Part shown: positions 12,508 through 25,106 of the stretch, one piece after another
Position numbering within the stretch: position 1 is the first letter of the stretch
Layout: every line of letters begins with the position of its first letter
NCBI GenBank assembly: GCA_036429605.1
Contig: CM071590.1
Location: 124,001 to 188,000, forward strand
Direction: 5' to 3'
DNA from: Cladobotryum mycophilum
Lineage: Eukaryota; Ascomycota; Sordariomycetes; Hypocreales; Hypocreaceae
DNA: 64,000 nt
Notes under the pieces: generated by a model
What the model saw: only the letters and a program-made list of their open reading frames with translations
Databases searched by the model: none
Told to the model about the DNA's origin: nothing
Made by a program: the position numbers and the translations under genes

Positions 12508-13996
12508 TGGGAATCAAGGAGTAAAGCTTACAGGGTATCGTAACCACAAGAGACTAAGAATTTCTTTAGTTCCTGTAAAAAAAAGGAATGTTAAGTTTGT
12601 TGTTAGGCTACTGGTTGGAGAAAGGTTCCTCCGAAAGCGACGTTGTACAACAACGGTAGTAATAAACTTAGTTTAATATTTTCCTATTTAGCCTTTACAC
12701 ATACAATTATTCCCCTTCTCCTTCTTACATCGATCTACACTTTGAGCGGCAGCATCGTGTGATTCAAAACGCTGGGTTTATATAGATTTTAAATGTGTAT
12801 TGTCTCTCGATCTGGTTATCGGCCAATACATCAGTCAGTTATGCTTTGTGGAGTCCATTATCAAGTTTGTGTTTGATCTCAATTTATTACTTGCTTTCCG
12901 CATAGAGTGGATACAACCTACACCCTGAGAGCCTACTTAGGGAGGCATTGTTAACATGCAATCATCCAGGCTTCTTAACACCTGATTCTTACAATGCCAT
13001 GGAGACTTGCATGTTGTCAATTGGCCCTAAAAGTAATATCATAAAGGCTATCCACGGATGTTGTAATCCTTCTAGTAGAAGAGGCGGCGCTTGAGAGGTG
13101 ATTAGGATGTGCGCATAATCAGGCTGAGCACATACGTAGCTTTACACATTCTACAAAGTGTTCAATGCTCTGCGTATTCCTGCATCTCGAACGTGTTTAG
13201 AATATTAACAGATTTGCTTACGGTATTACACCTCACATGTCTACCTGTCAAAAGTGAATGTGCCAGAACGTGGCCCTCTGCTTCCTAATAAACATAGATA
13301 TAAGCGGGTGCGCGGGGATTCTTTCCTTCAGCGGATCTTTTGCGGCACTCGGTGACGAGCTACCTGAATAGAGTGCTGCGAATCCGCATTTGGTCCTGAA
13401 AAGAACCAATAAGAAGCGCAAGTCATTTGCTTGTAAATTCTTAGGTAACTGCCATTTAATATGTATTTAATAGAGCTGGGTGACTGTAAGATCTTAGCAA
13501 GCCGTGATACATCGGCAGTTGTTCGTTGCAGGGGGTCTTCCGTTTATCCATTTTGAGGTCATCGAGTAATCCTTGAAAAATAACCCCATGGGCGGTCTGA
13601 TTTGCGACAATGAAATGATTATGGAGTACATCCTGCATATTTGCAGCGGATTTGAGTGTTTAGTAAGGAAATCTCAGCAGTGACTAATGAGGGCCCACAT
13701 TGTACGACACCACGTATCCTGGTATTGGTATTACCATTGCATGAAGCAGTGTGACACGGAGTGAGTTAATGAACTGGTTTGCGGGGTTGTTGTAATGATG
13801 GAGGATAGTGGAATCTGGTCAAGGATGCTTGACTGTTGCTTTGTGGAAGTGGGTGGGAGTAAAAGAGGTATATATAGATCTCATCTCTCGAGGTAAAATG
13901 AGTATTTGATCATCACCTCACACAAGGTTATCAGAGAAAAACACAGCACTCTTATGAGAACTCATTGTATTCATACACATTGCTTACACGACTACC
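12508..13996. other. Divergent promoter region, oxidase / hydrolase
   Basis: About 1.5 kb between two genes transcribed away from each other, so it probably carries both promoters. A TATA-like box lies at 13869-13876. Short open frames here (for example 13638-13456 on the minus strand) have no recognisable content. Confidence 0.5.
13869..13876 (+). promoter_or_regulatory. TATA-like box of the isochorismatase-like gene
   Basis: TATATATA, 121 bp before the ATG at 13997, followed by a leader ending ACTACCATGG, a good start context. Position and leader suggest the main promoter; not tested. Confidence 0.5.
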
Positions 13997-14823
13997 ATGG
14001 CTACGGGAAACAGTATGTGTCAGTCACCTGGAAAAATACAATGTGAATTCTAATTCGACTTTAGAGTATTCATATGAGCGACTTGACAAGGACAAAGCTG
14101 TATGATTCTCAAGTTCCCAAATGTTGCAACTAGCTCAAGTATTTTCAGGTCGTTCTTGTTGTCGATCTTCAGGTTGGCCTTTACAACACCGTACGAGACT
14201 TTGATCCAACCGTTTATCGTGACAACATGATTGCCCACGCTGCTCTCGGCAAAATATTTGACCTGCCTGTTGTGTTGACCACCTCCGCTCAAACTGGTAC
14301 GTTGAGAGGAAGAAGAAAACGTAAATTTGGCCATCTAACTTTGATAGGACCAAACGGCCCACTTCCAAAGGAAATACTCGACATGTACCCAACCACTACT
14401 ATCGTTGAGCGGCAGGGCGAAGTCGACGCCTGGGATAGCCAGGCCTTTCGCGACGCCGTCAAGGCAACCAACCGCACACAAATCATCATGGCTGGTATTG
14501 TCACCGACGTCTGCACCGCGCACCTCGCTCTCTCCCTCCGCGCTGAGGGATATTCCGTCTGGGCCAATGCAGAAGCCTCGGGCACGTCTTCAACTCTGGT
14601 GCGGGATATTTCCAACGACCGGATGAGGCATGCCGGCGTACAGATAGTTAGCTTCTTTTCGATCGCATGCGATTTGATGAGGGACTGGAGAAACGTGCCG
14701 GGTGCGAAGGAGATGATCCCTTTCTTTGACAAATATTTTCCTGTGTGGGGAATGGTTGCTAGGGGGCATGCAGCTGCCATTGAGCACGGAGTGATTCAGC
14801 CAGGCGAAGGAGGATTGAACTGA
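13997..14823 (+). CDS. Isochorismatase-like cysteine hydrolase (YcaC-type)
   Basis: Exons 13997-14012, 14065-14099, 14149-14296 and 14348-14823 give 224 residues. The very short first exon encodes only five residues plus one base; frame and splice sites support it. Seen: the V-V-D-L-Q strand with catalytic-type Asp23, the G-P-N-G-P-L loop, and G-I-V-T-D-V-C with the candidate nucleophile Cys122, the layout of the YcaC branch of the isochorismatase superfamily. Family members cleave amides, vinyl ethers or related bonds, and the substrate cannot be predicted. It stands between the BBE-like oxidase and the thioesterase, and runs in the same direction as thioesterase and PKS, so a tailoring or detoxifying role in the cluster is possible but inferred. 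Confidence 0.85.
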
Positions 14824-15076
14824 GGTCGTGGTGGGGGAGGCACTTGATAAGATATTGAACCAAGCTAGGTTGGAGTAGGTGTAAATGAGCTTGATCTGAG
14901 ACAATGCACAATTCCCCTTTGTGATCTTTACCTAACCTCTTAACATGAGAGAGTGCTAAGCTTACCGACTCTGAAGTCACGTGTACTAGCACTAACCAGG
15001 GTTTGCATTTATAACAAGTAGAAACCCCCAAGCTCATCACCCTTAGGCCGTGGCAAGTCAACTAACGCTAAACACC

Positions 15077-15930
15077 ATGAGTGACAACAGTTTAACCGTG
15101 ATTCAAGATTGCGATTCTTCGGTACCTCTGCCCCTCGTTCTTATTCATGACGGAGGCGGTACTGTCATGCACTACTATTCTCTAGGAGACATGGGCCGAA
15201 CCGTTTATGGTATTGACACTAAGAGCACATGGCGAGATGGCATTCCTTCTATGGTGGAAGATTATTGTGCTATGATCAAGGAAATGGATCTTCCAGCAAT
15301 TCTTTTAGGAGGTAATACAGCTTTTCTTATGCAACACACAACTATCATTTCTTATTTAAAATGTCATCAGTTGATGGACTTACTAACAAAGAAAAAGGAT
15401 GGTCACTAGGCGGCATTGTCGCCCTCGAAATAGCCCAAGCCCTTTCGGAAGATCCAGACATCGATGTCGTTGGGGTCATCCTCATCGAGAGCATCTATCC
15501 CCAACTGGTCAAGCGCCACTACGCAAACATCAACCCTCTTGACTTAACTTATAGCAAAAACATCCCCAATGATGTTCGAGACCGCATCTACACCAACTTG
15601 AGCGAGAGTATCCAAGCAGTGCAATCCCATAAGATGCAGTCTGAACTAAACATACCACCCACTGTACTCATCCGAGCCGTCTCCTCAATGCCTTCGCTCC
15701 AAGGGATCCCAATTCCGGATGTGCTTGGTTGGGATCATGACGGGCACGATTTTATTAAACAAGTTTACAAAGTTCCTGGACATCACTTTAGTATATTTCA
15801 AGATGAACATGTATGAAGAGACTGTTTTGTTGATGCTGTCCGTAAAGGCTAATTTACTGTTTAGGTTTCGCATTTAACTATCAAATTATCCGAGGCTTGT
15901 ATGATGCTGGAAAATTGCGTATGGAGTTAG
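15077..15930 (+). CDS. Free-standing thioesterase (alpha/beta hydrolase, PF00975 type)
   Basis: Exons 15077-15311, 15398-15810 and 15865-15930 give 237 residues. Seen: an N-terminal L-I-H-D-G-G-G oxyanion-type strand, the nucleophile elbow G-G-W-S-L-G-G (Ser81), and a C-terminal G-H-H-F-S with the catalytic-type His208. The arrangement is that of thioesterases that hydrolyse or transfer PKS/NRPS chains. The first intron has a perfect TACTAAC branch point at 15381. The true ATG is at 15077; a GTG upstream is not used. It is the nearest gene before the HR-PKS, about 1.35 kb away and in the same orientation. As that PKS has no release domain, this protein is the obvious candidate for chain release (inference). 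Confidence 0.85.
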
Positions 15931-17286
15931 CTGCTAGGGATCTGGGTATGAAAGGGGTAGTAAGGAGCCCTGAGAGAGGGCATCAAGAGGTGTGCAGTAT
16001 ACCTTCTCTATAGTGACATAAACTTGGCCATTTAATTATTACCAATACATGGCAAAACAAATGAAATTGCGCTTTAACCTCAATACTGTGCAAGTTAACT
16101 AGGGAAGCTGTTCTGCGAGAACCTTTACCATTCGCGTGCCTTAACCGGCTATACATCTTGAACAATCGTGCGTATCGAAGCTCTGGGATGCCCATCCCCC
16201 TTAACACTGAAAGTTTCAACTTACCCCGTCCACGCCCGCTGCAGGTGAGTTGATTTAGCGTTACCCGTTGACAAGCTAGTCACGCGACCATTTATAGTCA
16301 GATCAGGAGCAATCATAGAAGGATACCTGAGCAGATCAGCCTATTCGAGCAAATTGCCACATAAAATGGATATGTAGAAGTCTCACGCACGCGCATATCC
16401 TGGTTTCGTATTCGATCGATCGATTTCATAGATACGGGATTGTTGGATCGTTGATGGGGGGATGCAGACTATCCGAAATCTTTAGCCATGGATAGCCAAG
16501 GGGCGGAACATTTCATCCGAACACAAACACCCAGACTACCCCTTGATAGCTTACGTTGGGCACGCGTGGAGCTAGTGGTGGGTCGGGCCGCCACTCGAAA
16601 TCACGGCTTTCAAGCATCCGTCTTGACTAGTGCACACCAGGCATTTATGCATTCCTCTTGAAGCATCACCAAATATGAAGCTATCACAGGGGTCAAATTC
16701 ACGCATGTTAGTCATTGCATAAGAAATGCAATGCACTCCCTCTTAAATTTCTAGTTCTATAAATTTCTTTAATCAACGGCGTTATTAATAATTTATGCAT
16801 CCGTCTCTCATTGCCCCTGACGTCAGTATCATAGTGACCACTTAGGCAAGCCGGCTTGGGTAACATTACTAGATACCCCTGTTGAACTAACGAAAATATG
16901 AACACAATTGACAGAGCTGATGGACTATATCCACGAAGTGATTGGATGGAAATGCAGCTTGAATAACGCTTTGACGGGTGTTATTATACCTATTACTCCG
17001 TACCCCGAATTCCACTCCCCACACCTCCTGCGACCTTATTATCTTTATTTCTTTTTCCATGCTAGTTCAGTCTACAGACCGCTCGTCTGTCGTCTCATAT
17101 GATCAATATTACTCATATCGTAGTGTGACGAGCTTTAAGGGTTATTGCCATACAAAATAGATATCTTTCCGAAATTGTTAGAGTATGTAACTGGCTCACT
17201 AGCACATACCGATCTACATTAATCTGCGTTCATGGTCAAGCAAGAAGACTAAAATAAAACCTCCTTTTTCTTTCCCACCCACCATC
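15931..17286. other. Thioesterase-PKS intergenic region
   Basis: About 1.36 kb that should contain the PKS promoter. The short open frames here (for example 16908-17102) have no recognisable motif. A CT-rich leader with TTTCCCACCCACCATC just precedes the PKS ATG at 17287. Confidence 0.5.
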
Positions 17287-20200
17287 ATGCATGTGAATCC
17301 CCCAACGGACTCGAAGCACAGAGTGCCAAACAATGCCAGTGATAGCAATAGCCATCTTGGCGTTACTTTGCAGACCAACGCCCCAGAACCTATTGCCATT
17401 ATTGGTGCGAGTTGCAGGTTGCCAGGAAATGCATCAGATCTACAGAAGTTCTGGGAGCTTCTGAAAGCTAAAAGATCAGCATGGAGCTCCTTTCCAGACT
17501 CTCGATTCAATGCAAACGGATTTTATTATCCCAATGGCATTGGGAAACAAGGTACTGTAAGTCTTGCTGAATTATACCCACTGCTCCATGGAAGCATGGA
17601 TGCATACATGTACGAGTCGCTAATTTCGACTCGACGCAGACTTACACGGCTGGTGGTCATTTCTTAGAGCATGATGTGGCAGCATTCGATTCTGCCTTTT
17701 TTGGCATGTATCCAAATGAAATCAAGGTGAGCCTCCATCAGTATAACTACCTAAGTATATATCAGCTTGTTAATATCGAGGCCTGTACAGATCATGGATC
17801 CCCAGCAGAGGCTTCTGCTTGAGATTGCATACGAAGCATTCGAGAATGCCGGGTTTACGTTGGACGATTTATCTAATTCAAGCACAGGAGTCTATGTTGG
17901 CCAATGGACATCAGACTACCATGATATAGTCACTAGGGATCTAGACTATACCCCAACTCTACTCCCCGTGGGTACAGGACCTGCAATTTCCTCCAACAGA
18001 ATATCCTACTTCTTCAACCTGAAAGGTCCTAGCTTCACTCTTGATACTGGCTGCTCCTCGAGCTTGGTCGCCCTCCATCAAGCAATTCTAGGTTTGCGCA
18101 CTGGCGACGCGGAGCAGAGTTTCGTTGCTGGCGTCAACCTTACCTTGGATCCCCATCGATATTCATACATGAGCCAAGTCAAGCTGTTCTCCAAAGAGGG
18201 CAAATCGTTTGCGTTTGATAGCCGAGCATCTGGGTATGGACGAGGCGAGGGATGCTCGGGAGTCCTTCTCCAACCGCTTTCACTGGCACTGAAACAAGGA
18301 AGGCCCATTCGCGCCATTATCCGAGGCTCAGCCTGTAATCAGGACGGGCGGACGGCTGGCATAACTGTACCTAGTAGCACAGCCCAAATGGCTGCCATCA
18401 AAAAGGCATATGCCGATGCATCGCTTGAGTTATACGCAGACTATGTCGAGGCTCACGGCACGGGTACCCAGGTCGGCGACCCTCTTGAAGCCAAGGCAAT
18501 ATCCGCGACTTTGGGGGTGACTCGGAGTCCAGACTCGCCACTACCGATAGGATCTCTCAAGGGAAATATCGGCCATCTTGAGAGTGCTGCTGGAGTAACT
18601 AGCATTATCAAGGCTCTCCTCATGTTTGAGAACAACGAGATTCCTCCTCAAGTGAACTATGAACAACCTAACCCTGCCATCATGCTTAAAAAACTCAACC
18701 TAAGGGTACCCGTGGAAGCTGAGCGTGGTAGTATCAATCGAATCTCCATTAACTGTTTTGGATATGGAGGCGCAAACGCACACGTCATTTTGGATTCCGC
18801 CGCGACACTTTCACTCCCTCATAGTGAAGTAAGGGATTTGAGAAATGGAAACAGAGTCAACGGCGTTGAGCTTCAGGAAGTCCAGAATGGTTTTTCTGAA
18901 TCTGCTGCAATTAATAAGGTCACAAGGCAAAGACTCTTTGTCCTCAGTGCAATGAGTGAGAAGTCTTGCCAATCCATGGCAGCCAACTTGGCAGACTACC
19001 TGGATCGCAAGTCTACCACTGCCAACCATCAAGATGATACTCTCAGCCAGGTTGCTTACACACTGAGCCGCCGAACAACCTTCTCTCATCGTATTGGGTT
19101 TGTCTCGTCAACGTTCACTGACTTGGTGGAGCAGCTGCGAGCATCAACTAGTCAACCAGTACCTGTGTACGAGGGGAAGGCTTCACCACGCATCGCCTTT
19201 GTCTTTAGTGGTCAGGGAGCTCAGTATCCACTCATGGCACAAGAGTTGCTGGGCAAATGGCCAGTATTTACAGCATCTCTTGAACGTGCTGGAATACAGG
19301 TTATTCAGTGCGGCGGCACATGGAACTTGATTGAAGAGCTCTTGAGGCCAAATGAGACAAGCCAAATATCGACACCCGAGCTTGCTCAGCCCATTACCAC
19401 GGCAATTCAGCTTGCTCTTGTCGATGCGCTTCGTGACCTCGGTGTAAATCCCACCACTGTAGCAGGACACTCGAGCGGCGAGATTGCTGCTGCCTACTGT
19501 GCTGGCATGCTCTCTTTTGAGGATGCAATTCAAGTGTCCTTTTATCGCGGAAAATTTGCCTCGGTGTTGGCGACGAAGCCCGATGGACAGGGGACTATGC
19601 TGGCAGTTGGTGCCTCCCCAGCTGTCGTACAAGAGGCCATCCAGCAGCTAGAAAACTTCCAATCAAGGATGCAGATAGCATGCTACAACAGCCCATCTAG
19701 CGTTACGGTCTCCGGCGACACTGATGCAGTGGAAATGCTGCACGTTCTAATGGACGAGCGGAAAATCTTCAACCGCATGCTTCGAACCAACAATGTAGCA
19801 TATCACTCCCACCAAATGAAGTTGATTGCAGAAGAATATGGTGCTTCAATAGCCAATATCAAGCCAACCACCAGCAATTCGTCCGTTTCTATGATTTCTT
19901 CTCTCACTGGTGAAGCAATTGGTGACACAATTGTCGACAAGGATTACTGGGTTAAAAATATGGTGTCACCAGTCTGCTTCACAGACGCAATAACCAAGAT
20001 TTATGAGACTAAATCCAGGCTCAAGAAGATCAACATGTTCCTCGAAATTGGTCCCCATTTCCAGCTCGTTGGACCAGTCAAACAAACGTTGAGATCTTTG
20101 GGCTCTGATGCTAATAAGATCCAGTGTGTAGGGTGCCTGAAGCGCGGTGAGAATGCTGATGTTTGCCTTGTTAACGCCATAAGGTCTCTTTGGCTTGAGA

Positions 20201-23200
20201 AGTATCCCGTCAATTTGGAGAGAGTAAACAGTGGTTTCGGTAAATGCCCAGAGCTTCTTATCGACATGCCACCTTATTCTTTCGACCACTCCAAGACATT
20301 TTGGCATGAAAGTCGCGTATCGCAATCATACCGAAACCGACAAGACCTTCCCCATGAACTCTTGGGCAGCATGAGCTTTGAGCATAATCCAATGGAGCCT
20401 CGATGGCGACTGTGCCTTTCTTTGGACAACATTCCATGGCTCAAAGGCCATCGGGTTCAAGGCGAGATTGTTTTTCCTGCTGCAGCATTTTTCGCAATGG
20501 CTATCCAGGCGATTGAGCAGGATACCCAACACAAAAGTCCAGGCGCCATCGTTGAGCGATTCCAGCTCTCAAACGTCTGCATCGAAAATGCTCTAGTTCT
20601 GAACAGTGTTAAGGACGATATTGAATTGTATTTGACCCTCAGGCCACAAACATACTCAGCAAGAAGATCTTCTAGCCTCTGGAAAGAATTTCGCATTTTT
20701 TCTGTTTCCCGAAATGACGTTTGGAGCGAGCATTGTCGCGGTTTGATTCATACTGCCCTTGCAGACGATACCAAACCTTGTATGCCCAAAAACCCAGTCA
20801 AGATCAATCAGGTTGGACAAACTATCAACCCGAAGAAACTTTACTTCTTGTCCAAGGACATAGGACTTGATTGGACCGCTCCTTTCGACAGTCTAACTGA
20901 TCTCAAAACATGCGGTGGTGCGGCTATCACGACGGTGACGCAATCCGCAGTTGGAGACATCGGCTATGGACCTAATGGACTTTTATACGCCATCCATCCC
21001 GCTGTTCTTGATTCTTGCCTGTTCCAGGGTATGGCGGCTATTCTCCTGCTCGAGGATAATGTCGGTACAGCCTTTGTCCCTACATTTATCAAGAGCCTGA
21101 GCATTGCTGCTCCGAAGAATGGAAAGCTTGTGCAGGATCTCACTTGCTTCACAAAGAGAGCAGGGGGCCACCTGTCATTCGATTTTTCAGCCTTTGAGAA
21201 GGGCTCAGAGAATATGATCATTCAGGCCCAGGGGCTCAAAGTTACGCAGTTGCCCAGCACTCTTACCGGTGCAAACGGTAATCGTGAGCTCTGCCATGCC
21301 ATCAATTGGGTCGCATATTTGCCCGCTGTTTCCGAAAAATGGCTCCAAGATGTTTGTCGCTCCTCAGTAGAGCCCCAGTCCATTGCTCGCCAGTGCCGCA
21401 CTCTCGAAGCTCTAGCCTTGTCTTATATAAAACCAGCTCTAGAGTTAGTGTCATTTGAGGAAATTCCAGACAATCATCTACGATACTGGCATGCTTCAAT
21501 CAAGGCACACTCTGCTAATGAGTATAACCCCGAGGATCTTTGTGTAGACCTCACCGACAAAAGCATCCTGGGTCAAATGCTCCAGAGGATAGGGCCAAAA
21601 ATTGCTGACATCTTGCTCGGTTCAGTTCAGCCGCTCACTTTGCTTGCTGAAGATGATATTTTGGATCGATTCTATAGAAACGAGGCGTGGAGTCGCTGCT
21701 ATGACCAAATTGGAAAGTTCTGCAGCGAGCTAGGCCGCCAAAAACCAGGCCTAAAGATCTTAGAAGTAGGAGCTGGTACCGCTGCTGTTTCTCAATTAGT
21801 GCTTGCATCTTTACGTATGTCTGGGAAAATGCTGGCATCACAGTACCAGTTTACCGACATCTCCTCTGCCCACTTCCAGACTGCGCAAGACAGGCTTGTA
21901 GATTTTAAGGATGTAGTCCATTATCAAGCACTCAACATTGAGCAGGATCCAGTCTCTCAAGGTTTCGCAAGCCACGAGTACGATTTGGTCATTGCCGTCA
22001 ACGCGATTCACTCCACTTCGAGCCTCAGCCAGTCATTGGACAATATTAAATCTCTTTTGAAACCAGGAGGTACACTCATCCTAATGGAAACTACTAAGGA
22101 TACCATTTCTCTCAACCTGTGCTTTGGTGCGTTGCCGAAATGGTGGGCGGGTTATGGAGAGGGACGCACTCTGTCTCCGCTAGTCACCGAAGAGGACTGG
22201 TCTTCCCACCTTCAAGCCCATGGCTTCAGCAATACTGATACATGCTTTCGGGATTATGAGCCAGAAGATGGAGGTTCACAGTGTGTCTTTGTCGCTACAG
22301 CCGAACATCAAGCGTCGACTGTAGCAGCTCCCGCATTGCATGTTGTCACGTCTTCCATTCAGGATCCCTTAGCATCCCACTTCGCTCAGCAGTTAAGGCA
22401 ACGCATGCCAATCAATGAGATTGTTCTTCGTGGACTATCCTCTCCGGTTGCAGACGCAAAGATCTCAATTATTCTACCAGATATCACCAACGGACCCGCT
22501 GGGATTGACATTCAGCAATTTGACAACCTGAAGCGGCTCATCACCAGCTCCGAAGTCATTCTATTCGTCTCTTGCAATGAGACAAACCCTGGACAAATGC
22601 CCAACCACGGTTGGGTACCTGGATTCTGCCGCTCGCTTCGGCTCGAGCATCCTGATATCCGCATTGTGACACTTCAGGTTGAAGGTCAATTGGATACTGG
22701 CAAAATTGATACAGTTGCGACCATTCTCCAAAGTCCATCCATGGATCCCGCCGTTCCAGGTGCTGAAGTTGACTCGGAATTTTTGCAGCGAGATGGCCAG
22801 CTCTACGTCCCCCGGGCTGTGCATCAGCAAGAGATGAGCGACTATATTCATCAATCACATGGAAACCTAGGAACCATTCAGGATCAATTCTTTGGCAGCC
22901 GAGCTCTCGTTGTTGGACTTGGGGCGCCCAATCAGATCGAGACACTTCGATGGACCGATGACCTAGAAGTGGACGGGCCTCTGCATCCTGATTATATTAA
23001 GATTCGCCTTTGTGCTGCGAGTATAAACTTCAAGGATGTCTTGATTGCTGCTGGCCAACTTGAAGGCATAACAGACATGGTTAATGACTGCAGTGGTGTT
23101 GTTATCGAAGTGGGAGACAATATGAAGCATCGATACTCGCTCGGTGATCGTGTGTGCGCAGCAAATGCCAAGTCCTTTACTAATTATCCCATAGTCCATG

Positions 23201-25106
23201 GCGAGCACTGCATTCATATTCCTGATGATATGGATTTTGAGACTGCCGCATCAGTCTCGATTGCGTGGACGACGGCTCTCTACGGACTTGTCGACTGCGG
23301 AAGACTTCAAAAGGGTGAGAAAGTCCTCATTCACTCCGCCGCAGGTGCCGTCGGCCAAGCGGCAATTATGATTGCGAAGCATCTTGGTGCAGAAGTATTC
23401 GCTACGTGTGGAAATGACTTGAAGAAGGAACTTCTTGTCCGCGATTTTGGAATCCCCAAGAACCAGGTTTTTAGCAGCAGATCAGCAGATTTCCGTGATG
23501 AGATGATGAGCTTGACATCTGGGCAGGGCATTGACGTGGTCCTGAACTCTCTTAGCGAAGAAATGCTCCGCGCATCATGCAATGTCCTTGCTCCATTTGG
23601 CCGGTTTGTGGAAATCGGCAGAAAGGACATGATGGAGGACGCCTTGTTACCTATGGAGTTTATGCTCAACAACATTACATTTTCCTACGTTGATTTACAC
23701 CAGCTCTCTATTATGCGGCCAAAAGTTATCCAGCGGCTGCTACGCACTTGTATGGACCTCTTCATCAATGGCTCTGTCCAGCCTATGGAGTTGACCAAGG
23801 TGCCAATCTCGGAAATATCTGACGCTTTTCGGTTCCTGCTGGCCGGTAAACATACCGGTAAAGTCATTCTGACGGTTGAACCTGACCAACAAGTCAAGGT
23901 AAGATAATTGTATCAGGGCGTCGTGACAGAGTAAGCTAACTTTCATCGCAGACCCTCCGACCTCGACCTAAGCTTCCTACGCTGAAGGAAGATGCCACTT
24001 ATATCATTACCGGCGGTCTTGGTGGTCTCGGCAAGCGCATCGTATCATGGCTCTCGGAGCGCGGCGCTCGTAACATCGTTATCATGTCCCGCTCGGGAGC
24101 TCTCGACGACGCAGCGCATCGCCTCATTGACAAACTAGAGTCTAACCGGGTCAAAGTAGCCATCAAGCGTTGCGATATTGCTTCTGAAGATGCGCTTAGA
24201 CGGACAATTTCCGATATCCAGAGCGAAATGCCACCAATCCGCGGCCTCATTCAGTCCGCAATGGTTACACGCGATTCCTTGTTTGTAGATATGACGGCAA
24301 CGCAGTGGGCAGAGGCCATGAATCCGAAGGCTCTGGGCACTTGGAATCTTCATACTATTCTCCAGGTCGAGATGGACTTTTTCATCACTCTGTCATCTGG
24401 AGTCGCCGTTAGTGGCAACGTTGGCCAGTGCAATTATGCAGCAGGATGCAGCTTCCAAGATGCTCTTGCGCATTACCGCACTCAACTTGGACTTGCAGCC
24501 CATTCTATTAATGTTGGTGCCATTGCCGATGTTGGCTTCGTAAGCGAGAATCCCGAGGTTGCCACTACGCTGCGCAGACAAGGCTTGGGAACAATCACCA
24601 TATCCGACTTTTTATCGCACCTCGATCACGTCGTGCGCAAAGAGGATTACCAACGTGAGACAGGCCAACAACTACCCTGTCAGTCTGTTGTCGGTCTTAT
24701 ACCTTCTGGTGATGAGCTCAATCTCGGCCCCAGCACCTGGATGAATGACATGAAATTCGCTTTCCTCAATCCGGCCACCAATTCGACCCAAGATTTGAAC
24801 AACACCACTGACGTGGGAACCGCTTTAAGCAGCGCAAAAACTGTCGAGGAGGCTACTGCGATTATTTCTCGAGCAATACTTTCTCAGCTGGGTAAAATGA
24901 TTGGGTTGCCCAGTGACTCAATGAGTGCGTCGAGAAGCTTGAGCAGCTATGGTATCGATTCCTTAATTACCATGGATCTCCGTAACTGGATCAGCGTTGT
25001 GCTCAAGGCCAATATTTCACTATTGGTGATCAAAGGCATCGGGTTAATAAGTGAACTTGTTAAGCTTATTGTTCAGGACTCCAAGTGGGTTAATTTAAAG
25101 GTATAA
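17287..25106 (+). CDS. Highly reducing type I polyketide synthase
   Basis: Exons 17287-17556, 17640-17726, 17791-23898 and 23952-25106 join to 2539 residues. Domains in order: ketosynthase (about 33-460; Cys207 in D-T-G-C-S-S-S, His341, His381), acyltransferase (Ser680 in G-H-S-S-G-E), dehydratase (His1006 in G-H-R-V, Asp1193), C-methyltransferase (SAM loop L-E-V-G-A-G-T near 1446), enoylreductase (A-A-G-A-V-G near 1970), ketoreductase (G-G-L-G-G-L-G near 2176) and a C-terminal ACP (Ser2492 in G-I-D-S-L). All reductive domains keep their key motifs, so a methylated, largely reduced chain is expected. There is no terminal thioesterase, reductase or condensation domain. Points of note: Gly instead of the commoner Ala before the KS Cys, and A-G-T-A-A rather than A-G-T-G-G in the methyltransferase loop. 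The product cannot be predicted. Confidence 0.95.

Noticed and set aside
12537..12580. Possible extra first exon of the BBE-like oxidase
   Set aside because: It is flanked by ACAG and GTAAGC, but no ATG-bearing upstream exon could be found, so the start at 12507 was kept.
17814..25000. Many open frames on the minus strand and in other frames within the PKS
   Set aside because: They are shadows of the large PKS coding sequence, whose domain motifs are continuous on the + strand.
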